Shown piece after piece: positions 5,743 through 6,190 of a DNA stretch of 6,190 nucleotides (its first letter is position 1; every line of letters begins with the position of its first letter). This DNA comes from Vibrio sp. (GTDB taxonomy: Bacteria; Pseudomonadota; Gammaproteobacteria; Enterobacterales; Vibrionaceae), in the NCBI GenBank assembly GCA_007124475.1, contig SLFB01000321.1:1-6190 (forward strand), in the 5' to 3' direction. The translations under genes and the position numbers were made by a program. The notes below the pieces were generated by a model. The model made no database searches. It was not told the origin of the DNA and saw only the letters and a program-made list of their open reading frames with translations.

Positions 5743-5818
5743 AAAAAAAGAAGCATTATTTTTAATATATCATGCGACCTAATACTCGCAGCGTGATTAA
5801 GGGCAATTGAATCAAATT

Positions 5819-6190
5819 ATGGGTAAATCACTCGTTATCGTGGAATCGCCAGCCAAGGCCAAAACAATCAATAAATATCTTGGAAAAGATTTTATCGTTA
5901 AATCCAGTGTTGGTCATGTCCGAGATCTACCAACCGCTGGTCAAACGTCTACCACGACAAAAAAAGCGTCACCAGCAGCTAATAAATCCTTGTCCCCTGA
6001 ACAAAAAGAGCGCTTAAAAAAAGAAAAAGAACGCAATGCTCTGATCAAGAAGATGGGGATAAACCCTTTTCAAAATTGGGAAGCGAACTATCAGATTTTA
6101 CCTGGTAAAGAGAAAGTGGTTTCCGAATTGCAAAAGTTAGCCAAAGATGCTGATAACGTTTACCTCGCAACGGATTTGGACCGCGAAGGA
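5819..6190 (+). CDS. topA: DNA topoisomerase I, N-terminal part (runs off window)
   Basis: TopA is the type IA topoisomerase that relaxes negative supercoils by cutting one strand through a tyrosine link. Only the first 124 codons are present, all in the Toprim domain. The opening MGKSLVIVESPAKAKTINKY includes catalytic Glu9. SVGHVRDLP (30-38) and LPGKEKVVSEL (94-104) follow, and the metal-binding DLDREG stands at 119-124, giving Asp119, Asp121 and Glu123. The lysine- and serine-rich linker at about 41-74 is roughly eight residues longer than in E. coli, where the acidic residues are Asp111, Asp113 and Glu115. The start matches the family exactly. The nearest ribosome-site-like AAGGG (5799-5803) is 15 nt away, unusually distant. 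The active-site Tyr and the zinc-ribbon tail lie beyond the window. Confidence 0.97.
   Translation, partial: MGKSLVIVESPAKAKTINKYLGKDFIVKSSVGHVRDLPTAGQTSTTTKKASPAANKSLSPEQKERLKKEKERNALIKKMGINPFQNWEANYQILPGKEKVVSELQKLAKDADNVYLATDLDREG

Larger units (their letters stand above)
5266..5818. other. Gene-free region between yciN and topA
   Basis: This 553-bp divergent intergenic region holds two ERIC-like repeats (5301-5425 and 5541-5669). The unique stretch between them (5426-5540) shows no open frame, hairpin or motif that I could support. The 150 bp before topA are AT-rich, with A/T runs at 5698-5709 and 5742-5748, and presumably hold the topA promoter. Confidence 0.7.

Noticed and set aside
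1..6190. A novel defence, mobile or biosynthetic system
   Set aside because: All genes but the glycine-zipper protein and YciN are well-known core genes in a gene order typical of the group, and no transposase, integrase, phage or toxin-antitoxin gene is present.

Overview
The window looks like ordinary core chromosome of a gammaproteobacterium, most likely Vibrionaceae (Vibrio/Photobacterium group). The basis is the protein sequences (ClpA, IF-1, Bpt, Aat, AroA, YciN and TopA all resemble gammaproteobacterial forms I know), the gene order, the moderately AT-rich base composition and the presence of ERIC-type repeats. The family assignment is from memory, not from a search.

Layout. Positions 1-969 hold the 3' part of clpA on the + strand. 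A short convergent gap (970-1097) carries two stem-loops that end clpA and infA. On the - strand follow infA (IF-1), then bpt (leucyl transferase for N-terminal Asp/Glu) and aat (leucyl/phenylalanyl transferase for N-terminal Arg/Lys). aat and bpt overlap by ATGA and form an operon with a plausible promoter at 2885-2913. Diverging from aat by only 33 bp is a + strand gene for a small exported glycine-zipper protein of unknown function, followed by aroA (EPSP synthase). The last 1.4 kb holds a - strand yciN and the first 124 codons of topA, separated by gene-free DNA that contains three ERIC-like palindromic repeats in the same orientation. Two of these flank yciN tightly.

How the genes relate. 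clpA, aat and bpt belong to one pathway, the bacterial N-degron (N-end rule) pathway. Aat and Bpt add Leu or Phe to proteins, and the ClpAP protease, guided by its adaptor ClpS, degrades them. infA, aroA and topA are housekeeping genes of translation, aromatic synthesis and DNA topology. The link to the N-degron cluster is neighbourhood only.

I found no sign of an undescribed system, prophage, CRISPR array or defence island. The points most worth a second look are the ERIC cluster around yciN, an IGM tripeptide in the ClpP-docking loop of ClpA, and long G and C runs within aroA.
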